DNA from: Arthrobacter_M sp030063245 | Lineage (GTDB): Bacteria; Actinomycetota; Actinomycetes; Actinomycetales; Micrococcaceae | Assembly: GCF_051131705.1 (NCBI RefSeq) | Contig: NZ_CP180316.1 | Span: 3,968,001-4,032,000 of the forward strand | Direction of reading: 5' to 3' | Length of the DNA: 64,000 nt | In this document: positions 8,607-17,659 of the stretch, piece by piece | Position numbering within the stretch: the stretch's first letter is position 1 | How the letters are laid out: every line of letters starts with the position of its first letter | Notes under the pieces: generated by a model | Database searches by the model: none | What the model was told of the DNA's origin: nothing | The model's input: only the letters and a program-made list of their open reading frames with translations | Position numbers and translations under genes: made by a program

Positions 8607-9929
8607 ATGTCACCAAATGAAGAGCGCTCCGCCGCCGATATCAACCGCACGGGCATGGGCCGCCGCACCTTGCTCAAGACCTTCGGCGTCGGCGCTGTCG
8701 GCCTGGCCGGCATTCCCCTCATCTCCGCCTGCACCGGTGGCAGCGGACCCGGCGCCGCCGCCACCGCCTCGAAGTCGCTGACCTTTGGTTCCGGCTCATC
8801 CGATGATGTTCCCAAGGCCGCCTACAAGGCCGTGACGGACGCCTTCACCAAGAAGTCGGGCATCACCGTGGCAACGAATGTGGTGCCGCACAACGACTTC
8901 CAGAACAAAATCAACACCTACCTGCAGGGCAGCCCGGACGATACTTTCACCTGGTTTGCCGGCTACCGGATGCAGTACTACGCCGGTAAGGGACTGCTCA
9001 CGCCCGTCGATGACGTCTGGGACAAGATCGGCACCAACTTCTCCGACGCCATGAAGAAGGCCTCCACGGGTCCGGATGGTAAAAAATATTTCGTGCCGAA
9101 CTACAACTACCCCTGGGGGTTCTTCTACCTGAAAAGCTTCTGGGCGGAGAAGGGCTACGAGGTGCCCGCGACCTTCGACGCGCTCAAGACCCTGTGCGCC
9201 AAGATGCAGACTGATGGCCTCATCCCCATCGAATTCGCCGACAAAGACGGCTGGCCCGCGTTCGGCACCTTCGATTACATCAACATGCGCCTCAACGGCT
9301 ACCAGTTCCACATGGACCTCACCGCTCACAAGGAGTCCTGGGACCAGAAGAAGGTCAGCGACGTCTTCGACACCTGGAAGGCGCTGCTGCCGTACCAGAA
9401 CCCCGGTGCCTTGGGCATGACGTGGCAGGACTCCGCCAAATCCCTGGGCGACAAAAAATCCGGCATGTACCTGCTGGGCTCCTTTGTCACCCAGCAGTTC
9501 ACGGACCCGGCTCTTCTGGCGGACGTCGACTTCTTCCCGTTCCCGGAGATTGCGATGGAAGGGATGGATGCGGTGGAGGCCCCCATCGACGGGCTGCTGC
9601 TGTCCAAGAAGGGCGGCCAGAATCAGGCCGCACACGATTTCATGGCGTTCATGGGCACCGCTGAGGGCCAGGAGGCGTATGCCTCGGTGGACCCGTCCAA
9701 CATCGCCACCGTGAAGGGTGCGGACCTGTCCAAATTCAGTCCGCTGAACAAGAAGTGTGCGGACGTTATTGCCAACGCCAAGAGCATCAGCCAGTTCTTT
9801 GACCGGGATGCTCTTCCCGCGATGGCGAACAACGTGATGATTCCTGCGCTGCAGGCATTCATTAAGGATGGCTCCGTGGACGTCAAAAACCTTGAAGCCC
9901 AGGCAAAGCAGCTATACGCCGCCCAGTAG
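8607..9929 (+). CDS. Sugar ABC transporter substrate-binding lipoprotein
   Basis: Family 1 extracellular solute-binding protein (440 aa) that captures an oligosaccharide, probably an alpha- or beta-galactoside, and delivers it to the two permeases encoded next. The N-terminus has twin arginines (19-20) in 'GRRTLLK', a hydrophobic stretch and lipobox 'LISAC' with lipidated Cys42, so it is probably Tat-exported and anchored to the outer face of the membrane. It is the first gene of the cluster, directly behind a well-formed promoter. No ATPase gene is in the cluster; a shared MsmK-type ATPase elsewhere is likely. Confidence 0.92.
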   Translation: MSPNEERSAADINRTGMGRRTLLKTFGVGAVGLAGIPLISACTGGSGPGAAATASKSLTFGSGSSDDVPKAAYKAVTDAFTKKSGITVATNVVPHNDFQNKINTYLQGSPDDTFTWFAGYRMQYYAGKGLLTPVDDVWDKIGTNFSDAMKKASTGPDGKKYFVPNYNYPWGFFYLKSFWAEKGYEVPATFDALKTLCAKMQTDGLIPIEFADKDGWPAFGTFDYINMRLNGYQFHMDLTAHKESWDQKKVSDVFDTWKALLPYQNPGALGMTWQDSAKSLGDKKSGMYLLGSFVTQQFTDPALLADVDFFPFPEIAMEGMDAVEAPIDGLLLSKKGGQNQAAHDFMAFMGTAEGQEAYASVDPSNIATVKGADLSKFSPLNKKCADVIANAKSISQFFDRDALPAMANNVMIPALQAFIKDGSVDVKNLEAQAKQLYAAQ

Positions 9930-10008
9930 CGGCACGGCCCGATCCTGGGCCCGATCCTGACCGCGGCGCCTTCACCGGTTTCATCCGCTCCCGAGAAAAC
10001 GAGTTGCT

Positions 10009-10971
10009 ATGAGTTCGTCAACCCAATCACCGGTGGCCCTGGTTTCTGCCGAAGCCCCGGGCGGACGCCGTCGGAACCGCAAGGTCCGGCGGATGTCCCG
10101 CACGGACAAGATCGTCCTCAGCATCATGGTCGGCATCCCGACCCTGATCCAGCTGGTGCTGATCTGGATACCGACGGTGCTGTCCATCGGACTGTCGTTT
10201 GTGCGCTGGAACGGACTGGACCTGTCCGATATCAAGGCCGCCGGAGCGGACAACTACAACTACGTTTTCAATGATTACCCGCCGTTCTGGCCGGCGGTGC
10301 AGCACAACATTCTCTGGCTGGTGTTTTTGGCGATCATCGCCACTCCGCTGGGACTGTTGCTTGCTGTGCTGCTGGATCAGAATATCCGCGGCAGCAAGAT
10401 CTACCAGAGTATTTTCTTCATGCCGGTGATGCTCTCGCTGGCCCTGATCGGCATAATCTGGCAACTGTTCTACCAAAAGGACAACGGCCTGTTGAACTTC
10501 CTGCTGGGCACCGCCGGGACGCCGCAGGCGGTGGACTGGTTCGGCAATTCGGACGTCAATATCTGGGCCGCGCTGATCGCCGCAACCTGGCGGCATGCCG
10601 GCTACGTCATGATCCTGTACCTGGCCGGCCTCAAGGGCGTGGATGCTTCGCTGAAGGAAGCCGCAGCGCTGGACGGGGCCAACGCCTACCAGACGTTCTT
10701 CCGCGTGGTCCTGCCTGCCATGCGTCCGATCAACATCGTAATTGTCGTCATCACCATCATCGAATCACTGCGCGCCTTCGACATTGTGTATGTCATCAAC
10801 CGCGGCACCAACGGTCTGGAACTCATCAGTGCCCTGGTGATCCAAAACCTCGTGGGCGAGGGCCAGGTCATCGGCGTCGGTTCGGCGCTCGCCGTGATTC
10901 TGCTGGTCATTTCCCTGGTTCCCATCGTCTTCTACTTGTCCCGCGCCTTCGGGAAGGAAAAATCCGAATGA
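10009..10971 (+). CDS. Sugar ABC transporter permease, MalF-like
   Basis: 320 aa with six predicted membrane helices and the inner-membrane permease EAA loop 'LKEAAALDGANAYQTFFRVVLPAM' region (about residues 222-245), which docks to the ABC ATPase. It forms the channel with the next gene product, whose ATG overlaps its stop by 4 bp (ATGA at 10968). It has a basic cytosolic N-terminus of about 40 residues. Substrate is inferred from the neighbouring galactosidases. Confidence 0.92.
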   Translation: MSSSTQSPVALVSAEAPGGRRRNRKVRRMSRTDKIVLSIMVGIPTLIQLVLIWIPTVLSIGLSFVRWNGLDLSDIKAAGADNYNYVFNDYPPFWPAVQHNILWLVFLAIIATPLGLLLAVLLDQNIRGSKIYQSIFFMPVMLSLALIGIIWQLFYQKDNGLLNFLLGTAGTPQAVDWFGNSDVNIWAALIAATWRHAGYVMILYLAGLKGVDASLKEAAALDGANAYQTFFRVVLPAMRPINIVIVVITIIESLRAFDIVYVINRGTNGLELISALVIQNLVGEGQVIGVGSALAVILLVISLVPIVFYLSRAFGKEKSE

Positions 10972-11885
10972 GCACCTCAGTCAGCTCCCTCCAGGCAAAA
11001 TCCGGCAGCGCCGGCGTCCAGGCCGGCCGCCGTGCCCACAAGCGCCATTACGGGACCCACATCTTCCTGACCGTGATGGCCGTCATGTGGCTCATCCCGC
11101 TGGGCTGGTCCCTGTACACCGCCCTCCGGCCCAAGGCTGATACGGACAAGTTCGGGTATTTCAGTCTTGGCGGGGTCTTCAATTTCGATAACTTTGTCAC
11201 CGCCTGGAATCAGGGCGGATTTCCTAAATATTTCCTCAACTCCATAATCATCACGGTCCCCACGATTATCCTGGTGCTGCTTTTTTCCTCGATGATGGCG
11301 TTCGCCGTCAGCCGAGTGAGCTGGAAATTCAACATCACCTTGCTGATCATGTTCACAGCCGGCAATCTGCTGCCCCCGCAGGTCCTGGCGGCCCCGCTGT
11401 TCTCCATGTTTAAACACTTTGGCCTGCCGTATTGGTTCAGCGATTCGGGAAACCTGCTCAATACCTACATCAGCGTCATTGCCGTCAACACGGCGTTCCA
11501 GATCGGTTTCTGCACCTTCGTGCTGTCGAATTACATGAAGGCGCTCTCCTCGGATCTGACCGAGGCAGCCCTGGTGGACGGCGCGGGCATCTGGCGCCAG
11601 TATTGGGAAATAATCATCCCCCTGTGCCGCCCCGCGATTGCCGCGCTGGCCACCCTGGAGCTGATCTTTATCTACAACGACTTCTTCTGGCCGCTGTTGT
11701 TCATTCAATCCGGTGACCGCCTCCCGGTGACCACAGCGATCAACAATCTGCAGGGCGAGTTCCTGTCCAACTACAATCTGCTGGCCGCCGGCGCCATGAT
11801 CACAGTGGTCCCCACACTCGTTGTGTACGTGCTGCTGCAGCGGCACTTTGTTGCCGGCCTGACTCTCGGTTCAAGTAAGGGATAG
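10968..11885 (+). CDS. Sugar ABC transporter permease, MalG-like
   Basis: 305 aa, second permease subunit. The EAA loop reads 'LTEAALVDGAGIWRQYWEIIIPL' region (about 200-222), and the C-terminus 'QRHFVAGLTLGSSKG' is typical of MalG-type permeases. ATGA overlap with the preceding permease indicates translational coupling, and GH42 follows 8 bp downstream. It is an inner-membrane protein. Confidence 0.92.
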   Translation: MSTSVSSLQAKSGSAGVQAGRRAHKRHYGTHIFLTVMAVMWLIPLGWSLYTALRPKADTDKFGYFSLGGVFNFDNFVTAWNQGGFPKYFLNSIIITVPTIILVLLFSSMMAFAVSRVSWKFNITLLIMFTAGNLLPPQVLAAPLFSMFKHFGLPYWFSDSGNLLNTYISVIAVNTAFQIGFCTFVLSNYMKALSSDLTEAALVDGAGIWRQYWEIIIPLCRPAIAALATLELIFIYNDFFWPLLFIQSGDRLPVTTAINNLQGEFLSNYNLLAAGAMITVVPTLVVYVLLQRHFVAGLTLGSSKG

Positions 11886-11893
11886 AAAAAGAT

Positions 11894-13954
11894 ATGAGCA
11901 TGGACTACGTGACCTCACGGATCGGCGCCGGAGATGCGGATTCCGGACCGCGGCTGGCCTTCGGCGGCGACTACAATCCGGAGCAGTGGCCGGAGGACGT
12001 CTGGGCCGAAGACATGGCGCTGATGCGCGAAGCCGGCGTCAACCTCGTCAGTGTGGGAATCTTCAGCTGGGCCCTGCTGGAACCGGCGGAGGGGGTCTAC
12101 GAATTCGATTGGCTGGATCGCGTCCTCGACCTGCTGCATGCCAAGGGCATCAGCGTCGATCTGGCGAATGCGACCGCATCTCCCCCACCGTGGTTCAGCC
12201 ACAAGTACCCGCAGTCCCTGCCGGTGACGGCCGACGGCGTCCGGCACAGTTACGGTTCCCGGCAAGCCTTCAGCGCCAGCAGCCCGGACTACCGCCGCGC
12301 CGCCGCCGCGCTCACCAAGGCGATCGTCGAGCGCTACGCACGCCATCCCGCCGTCGTTATGTGGCATGTCCACAACGAGTACGGCTGTCACAACCAGCCA
12401 GATTACGGCGACAACGCGGCCGCGGCCTTCCGGACGTGGCTGCAGCATCGGTACGGGAGCCTGGATGGCCTCAACGCCGCCTGGGGAACGGCCTTTTGGT
12501 CCCAGCATTACTACAGCTGGGAAGAGATCCTGCCACCGCGCGCGTCCGGCACCTGGCTCAATCCGTCCCAGCAGCTGGACTTCGCGCGTTTCTCCTCAGA
12601 TGCCCTGCTGGAGTGCTTCCGCGCGGAGGCGGAGATCATCCGCGCGGGATCACAGCACCCGGTCACCACCAATTTCATGGGCTTCAGCATGACCCTGGAG
12701 CGGCCCGTGGACTACTGGCGGTGGGCCGGGCACATGGACATCGTTTCCAATGATCATTACCTGATAGCGGCCGACGAGCGGAACTTCCAGGAACTGGCCA
12801 TGACGGCGGATCTGTCACGCGGCTGGTCCGGCGGCCTACCGTGGCTGCTGATGGAACACTCCACGTCGGCGGTGAATTGGCAGCCACGCAATGTCGCCAA
12901 GATGCCCGGTGAGATGCTCCGCAACTCGCTGTCGCATGTGGCGCGCGGGTCCGACGGTGCGCTGTTCTTCCAGTGGCGCGCTTCCCGGGCGGGTGCGGAG
13001 AAATTCCACTCGGCCATGTTGCCGCACGCCGGGACGGACAGCAAAGTCTGGCGTGAGGTGGTGGACCTGGGGCAGGCGCTGCGGTCCATTTCCGAAGTGG
13101 CGGGTTCCACCGTGGCCGATGTGCAGGTCGCCATCCTGCACGATACGGATGCGCGCTGGGCCGCGGAACTGGATTCGCAGCCCAGCGTGGACGCGGACTG
13201 CATCGCCGAGACCCGTCGCTGGCACGATGCCTTCTTCCGCGCCGGCATCACCACCGATATCCGGCGCAGCACCGATGACCTGTCCGGCTACCGGCTGGTG
13301 GTGGCGCCAATGCTCTACCTGCTCACCGACGAGGGCACGGCCAACATCGCACGGTTCGTGGAGGACGGCGGGCACCTGATGGTCGGTTACTTCTCGGGCA
13401 TCGTGGACGAAAATGACCACATCCGAATGGACCCGATCCATGGACACGGATATCCCGGCGCCTTCCACGACCTGCTGGGCGTGCGGATCGAAGAATTCTT
13501 CCCGCTGCGGGCCGGCGCGACGGTCCCGCTGAGCGGCTTCGGTGAAGGAAGCGTGTGGAGCGAACTGGGGCGGACGACGACGGCGGAAACCATGGCGACA
13601 TTCACCGGTGGCGCAGTGGCCGGCTCGCCGGCGGTTACCCGCAACACGCACGGCAGCGGGTTGGCCTATTATCTCGCGACGTCGCTCACGTCCGCAGGGA
13701 TGTCCGCACTGCTCGCGGACATCGCCACGGTGGCCGGCGTCCGTCCCGTAGTGGCGGATGTTCCGGAGGATGTCGAGGTGGTGAAGCGTTCGCGGGATGG
13801 CCGCAGCTGGCTCTTTGTCATGAACCACAGCGATCGGGCCGCCGGCCTGCAGGTCTCCGGCACGGAGCTGCTCAGCGGCGAGAGCGTCGGGCCACTGCTC
13901 ACTGTGCAGGCCGGCCGGACCGCCGTCGTCCGTTTAGACGAGCAGCCCGACTAG
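11894..13954 (+). CDS. Beta-galactosidase, glycoside hydrolase family 42
   Basis: 686-aa cytosolic enzyme that hydrolyses terminal beta-galactosides. The three-domain GH42 layout is seen: a TIM barrel starting 'GGDYNPEQWPEDVW', acid/base glutamate 162 in 'WHVHNEYGC', nucleophile glutamate 321 in 'WLLMEHSTSAVNW', then a trimerisation domain and a C-terminal beta domain. Length is normal for the family. The ribosome site is weak and a second in-frame ATG lies two codons in (11900). It acts on sugars brought in by the transporter encoded just upstream. Whether the natural substrate is lactose, galactan fragments or galacto-oligosaccharides is not determined. Confidence 0.95.
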   Translation: MSMDYVTSRIGAGDADSGPRLAFGGDYNPEQWPEDVWAEDMALMREAGVNLVSVGIFSWALLEPAEGVYEFDWLDRVLDLLHAKGISVDLANATASPPPWFSHKYPQSLPVTADGVRHSYGSRQAFSASSPDYRRAAAALTKAIVERYARHPAVVMWHVHNEYGCHNQPDYGDNAAAAFRTWLQHRYGSLDGLNAAWGTAFWSQHYYSWEEILPPRASGTWLNPSQQLDFARFSSDALLECFRAEAEIIRAGSQHPVTTNFMGFSMTLERPVDYWRWAGHMDIVSNDHYLIAADERNFQELAMTADLSRGWSGGLPWLLMEHSTSAVNWQPRNVAKMPGEMLRNSLSHVARGSDGALFFQWRASRAGAEKFHSAMLPHAGTDSKVWREVVDLGQALRSISEVAGSTVADVQVAILHDTDARWAAELDSQPSVDADCIAETRRWHDAFFRAGITTDIRRSTDDLSGYRLVVAPMLYLLTDEGTANIARFVEDGGHLMVGYFSGIVDENDHIRMDPIHGHGYPGAFHDLLGVRIEEFFPLRAGATVPLSGFGEGSVWSELGRTTTAETMATFTGGAVAGSPAVTRNTHGSGLAYYLATSLTSAGMSALLADIATVAGVRPVVADVPEDVEVVKRSRDGRSWLFVMNHSDRAAGLQVSGTELLSGESVGPLLTVQAGRTAVVRLDEQPD

Positions 13955-14034
13955 CCCAACCAGCCGATCAGCCCGACTAGCTGGCCGATCCGCCCACTCA
14001 AGTGTGAGCTCCCAACCCTACGTGAGGAACCCAG

Positions 14035-14823
14035 ATGCTAGCCGATGCCCGCCGCTCCGCCACCGCTGCCGCCGTTGCGCGCGAGGGGGTGGTCCGTGTC
14101 TCGGATCTGGCCGAAATGTTCGGGGTTTCCCTGATGACGGTGCGCCGTGACATCGATGTGCTTGATGAAGCGGGCCTGCTGGAGAAAATCCACGGCGGTG
14201 CCAAGATCCGGGGCGGTGCCAGCACGCACGAGCCCGGCTTTGAGCTCAAATCCACCCAAGCCCAAGACGAAAAGGAAGCGATTGCCGCCGAAGCCGCCTC
14301 ACTGGCACAGGAAGGAATGGCGATCGGGCTCAGCGCCGGCACCACCACCTTTGCGCTGGCGAAACTGCTCTGCCAGAAGAGGGGTCTCACCGTGGTGACC
14401 AATTCGGTGCGGATCGCGGATGTTTTCCATGCCTCCGCCGCCAAGCTGACCGTCATTCTCACGGGCGGCGAACGGACACCCTCAGATGCACTGGTGGGCC
14501 CGATTGCCACCTCGTCGGTGCGTCAGCTGCACCTGGATCTGCTCTTCCTCGGGGTCCACGGGGTGGACGCGGACGCGGGCTTCACCACGCCCAACCTGCT
14601 CGAAGCAGAAATGGACCGGGCCCTGATTGCGGCGTCACGCAAGGTGGTGGTCCTGGCAGATCACAGCAAATGGGGCATGCAGGGCATCAGCACCATCGCG
14701 GCCCTGGAGGATGTGGACGAAGTGATCAGCGACGCGGGCCTCGGCCAGGACGCGCAGCGGGTACTGCGCCAGCGCGTGGGCCGGCTGCGGCTGGTCCCTG
14801 TCCCGCAGCAGCAATCCGCCTGA
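14035..14823 (+). CDS. DeoR/GlpR-family transcriptional regulator
   Basis: 262 aa. An N-terminal winged helix-turn-helix ('VRVSDLAEMFGVSLMTVRRDIDVLDEAGLL', about 22-50) is followed by the DeoR C-terminal sugar-phosphate sensor domain. That domain has the 'IGLSAGTTTFALAKLL' and 'HGVDADAGFTTPNLLEAEMDRALI' regions typical of the family. Such proteins usually repress sugar-catabolic operons and release DNA on binding a phosphorylated sugar. It lies between the two galactosidase genes, so it probably regulates the cluster through the half-sites around 8504-8547. RBS AGGA is 7 nt before the ATG. Confidence 0.92.
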   Translation: MLADARRSATAAAVAREGVVRVSDLAEMFGVSLMTVRRDIDVLDEAGLLEKIHGGAKIRGGASTHEPGFELKSTQAQDEKEAIAAEAASLAQEGMAIGLSAGTTTFALAKLLCQKRGLTVVTNSVRIADVFHASAAKLTVILTGGERTPSDALVGPIATSSVRQLHLDLLFLGVHGVDADAGFTTPNLLEAEMDRALIAASRKVVVLADHSKWGMQGISTIAALEDVDEVISDAGLGQDAQRVLRQRVGRLRLVPVPQQQSA

Positions 14824-14856
14824 CCGACTGTTCCAGACTTCCCGAAGAGGTGCCTG

Positions 14857-17058
14857 ATGGACCCGATATACCTGCGCGTCGACAGCGCGAGCGTACTGAT
14901 CGACGTCAGCTCCGGTGAGCCCTCCGTGCTGCACTGGGGTGCGGATTTGGGTGCAACACTGCCGGATCTGTCCGCCCTGGGGTCAGGTGGCATGCCGGTA
15001 CCGCATTCCGCGCTGGACACTCCGGTGGTGCTGGGCCTGTTGCCGCAGGCGTCCTCAGGATGGCGCGGCCGCCCTGGGCTGCGCGGGAGCGCCGGGACAC
15101 AGGGCGCGGCGGGAACGGGCTTCTCCGCCCGGCTGAGCTTGACCGGGATGCGGGCCACCGGCACCTCGGCCATCCTCACGCAGGAGGATGCGGAACTGGG
15201 CCTGACGGTTGTCAGTGAACTTAACCTGCACGACGGCGGTCTGCTGGAGATACGGCACACGCTGACCAACGATGGCACGACGGATTACGCGCTGGAGGAA
15301 CTCGCCGCTGTGCTCCCGATAGGCCCGGACGGGACCGAGATCCTGGATCTGACGGGCCGCTGGTGCCGGGAACGCCATCCGCAGCGACGACCGGTCCAGC
15401 AGGGAACCTGGCTGCGCAGCGGCCGGCACGGCCGCACCGGCCATGATTCCGCGCTGCTGCTGGCCGTCGGATCCGCCGGTTTCGGCAACCGCCAAGGAAA
15501 GGTCTGGGCGGCGCATTTTGCCTGGAGCGGGAACCATCAGGCCTATGTGGAGGGGTTGGCGGACGGTCGCACCGTGATCGGTGCCGCGGAGCTCCTGGGA
15601 TCCGGCGAGGTGCTCCTGACACCGGGACAGAGCTACGCCACGCCGCCGCTCTTTGCGGCGTACTCCGACCGCGGTCTGGACGGAATCTCCGAGGCCTTTT
15701 ATGCTTGGTTCCGCGCCCGCGGACACCACCCCTCCTCACCGCGGCCGGTTGTCGTGAATACCTGGGAAGCGGTCTACTTCAATCACGATCTGGACGTCCT
15801 GACGGAACTGGCCGCGTCTGCAGCGGAACTGGGTGCGGAGCGCTTCGTGCTCGACGACGGCTGGTTCCGGCACCGCCGCGACGATCACGCGGGTTTAGGT
15901 GACTGGTACGTCGACGCTGACATCTGGCCCGACGGTTTGGGTCCGCTGATCGAGGCGGTCACCAGCAGGGGCATGGAGTTCGGCCTGTGGGTGGAGCCGG
16001 AAATGATCAACTCCGACTCCGACACCGCACGTGCCCATCCTGATTGGATAGCCGGCCCCGCCGCCGCCCGGGCCGAACCCGCCGGTCAAGCCGAACCGGC
16101 CGATGGAGTCGAAACCGCTGCTTGGTCGCGTCCGGAACAGACCCACCGGCTGCCGCTGGAGTGGCGACATCAGCAGGTGCTGGATCTCGTCAACCCGGAG
16201 GCATGGCAGTACATCTACGACCGAATGGACGCGCTGCTGACCGCGCATCCCATCGCCTACCTCAAGTGGGACCAGAACCGGGATCTGCTCGAGATGGGCC
16301 ACGCGGACCGGCCCTCCGTGCACGAACAGACGCTGGCCGCTTACCGGCTCTTCGACGCACTCCGGGCTGCGCATCCGACGGTGGAAATTGAAAGCTGCTC
16401 CTCCGGTGGAGCCCGGGTTGACCTGGGGATCCTGGAACGGACGGACCGGATTTGGGCCTCGGACTGCAACGATGCGCTGGAACGGCAGACCATTCAGCGC
16501 TGGACCGGCATCGTAGTCCCGCCGGAACTTGTCGGATCCCACATCGGCCCCACCACCTCGCACACCACGGCCCGCACCCACGAACTGTCGTTCCGCGCCA
16601 TCACCGCGCTGTTTGGCCACTTCGGCTTGGAATGGGACATCCGTACCGTCGCCGGTGCCGAACGAGACGAGCTGCGAGGCTTCATCGCCCTTTATAAGCG
16701 GTTCCGCCCACTGATCCACGGCGGACGAATGGTCCGCGCAGATCTGCCCGATCCATCGCTGCTGCTGCACGGCGTCGTTGCCGGGGACGCGACAGAGGCG
16801 CTGTTCGCGCTCGTGGCCGTCTCGACGTCGTACGCAGAGCAGACGGGCCGCGTCTGCGTCCCCGGCCTGGCGGCGGAACGGAACTACCGGGTTGACCTGA
16901 TATACCCCATGCGGGGCGGGACCTTCACCCAGGCAGCTCCGCCCGCCTGGGTGGCCGACGGGGTGAGGGCGTCCGGACAGTTCCTGGCGGAGGTCGGCCT
17001 TCCGATGCCGATTCTGAACCCGGAGCACGCCATACTCCTGCACTTCTCCGCCCCTTGA
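14857..17058 (+). CDS. Alpha-galactosidase, glycoside hydrolase family 36
   Basis: 733 aa, hydrolyses terminal alpha-1,6-galactosides such as melibiose or raffinose. It has the GH36 beta-sandwich N-domain, the barrel signature 'VVNTWEAVYFNHD', the nucleophile aspartate 472 in 'YLKWDQNRD' and the acid/base aspartate 536 in 'IWASDCNDALER'. An Ala/Pro/Glu-rich insert of about 30 residues ('AARAEPAGQAEPADGVE', about 398-425) interrupts the barrel where most homologues are shorter. It starts 33 bp after the DeoR gene. No signal peptide, so cytosolic, acting on imported sugar together with GH42. Confidence 0.95.
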   Translation: MDPIYLRVDSASVLIDVSSGEPSVLHWGADLGATLPDLSALGSGGMPVPHSALDTPVVLGLLPQASSGWRGRPGLRGSAGTQGAAGTGFSARLSLTGMRATGTSAILTQEDAELGLTVVSELNLHDGGLLEIRHTLTNDGTTDYALEELAAVLPIGPDGTEILDLTGRWCRERHPQRRPVQQGTWLRSGRHGRTGHDSALLLAVGSAGFGNRQGKVWAAHFAWSGNHQAYVEGLADGRTVIGAAELLGSGEVLLTPGQSYATPPLFAAYSDRGLDGISEAFYAWFRARGHHPSSPRPVVVNTWEAVYFNHDLDVLTELAASAAELGAERFVLDDGWFRHRRDDHAGLGDWYVDADIWPDGLGPLIEAVTSRGMEFGLWVEPEMINSDSDTARAHPDWIAGPAAARAEPAGQAEPADGVETAAWSRPEQTHRLPLEWRHQQVLDLVNPEAWQYIYDRMDALLTAHPIAYLKWDQNRDLLEMGHADRPSVHEQTLAAYRLFDALRAAHPTVEIESCSSGGARVDLGILERTDRIWASDCNDALERQTIQRWTGIVVPPELVGSHIGPTTSHTTARTHELSFRAITALFGHFGLEWDIRTVAGAERDELRGFIALYKRFRPLIHGGRMVRADLPDPSLLLHGVVAGDATEALFALVAVSTSYAEQTGRVCVPGLAAERNYRVDLIYPMRGGTFTQAAPPAWVADGVRASGQFLAEVGLPMPILNPEHAILLHFSAP

Positions 17059-17146
17059 TCCGATTTGAGCTGCCCGTGTTGCGGCAGCGTCACCCGATTG
17101 CCCTCACTACGGGCACCTCACACGGGACAAAATGGGATAGTGGGAT

Positions 17147-17611
17147 ATGACCTCTGAAGCGTCTTCGACCGGCCGTGGCACCATCCTGATCGTGAACGGG
17201 CCCAACCTCAACCTGCTGGGAACCCGCGAGCCAGGCATCTACGGCCATGCAACCCTAGTCAATCTGCAGGATCTCGTGGCGGTCGCTGCCCGCGGGCATG
17301 GGTTCGACTCGGACTTCATCCAGTCCAATCACGAGGGCGCCCTGGTGGACGCGATCCATGCGGCCAGGGATTCGGCGGTGGGCATCGTGATCAACGCCGG
17401 CGCGTATACGCACACCTCGATCGCCATCCGTGACGCGCTGGCCGGCGTCGGGCTGCCGGCCGTGGAGGTGCATATTTCAAATGTGCACCGGCGCGAAGAA
17501 TTCCGGCACTTCTCCTACCTCTCCGCAGTGGTGGACGCGGTGATCGTGGGCGCGGGCATGCACGGCTACGAACTCGCCATCAGCTATCTGGCTAAAGCCC
17601 TCGCACGGTAA
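17147..17611 (+). CDS. aroQ: 3-dehydroquinate dehydratase, type II
   Basis: Third step of the shikimate pathway, dehydrating 3-dehydroquinate. The 154-aa protein has every type II signature: 'NGPNLNLLGTREPGIYG' with the catalytic tyrosine, 'QSNHEGALVD', 'INAGAYTHTSIAIRDAL' and 'EVHISNVHRREEFRHFSYLS'. The family forms dodecamers in the cytosol. GATAGT (17136-17141) ends 5 bp before the ATG and no Shine-Dalgarno is evident, so the message may be leaderless. It is convergent with marP. Confidence 0.97.
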   Translation: MTSEASSTGRGTILIVNGPNLNLLGTREPGIYGHATLVNLQDLVAVAARGHGFDSDFIQSNHEGALVDAIHAARDSAVGIVINAGAYTHTSIAIRDALAGVGLPAVEVHISNVHRREEFRHFSYLSAVVDAVIVGAGMHGYELAISYLAKALAR

Positions 17612-17659
17612 GGGACGGCGGTCCCACACCACCGGCCCCGGCGCCACCGGTGCATACGG

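Noticed and set aside
12836..13828. Long minus-strand ORF inside GH42
   Set aside because: High-GC shadow frame with no family likeness; GH42 on the other strand has all catalytic motifs.
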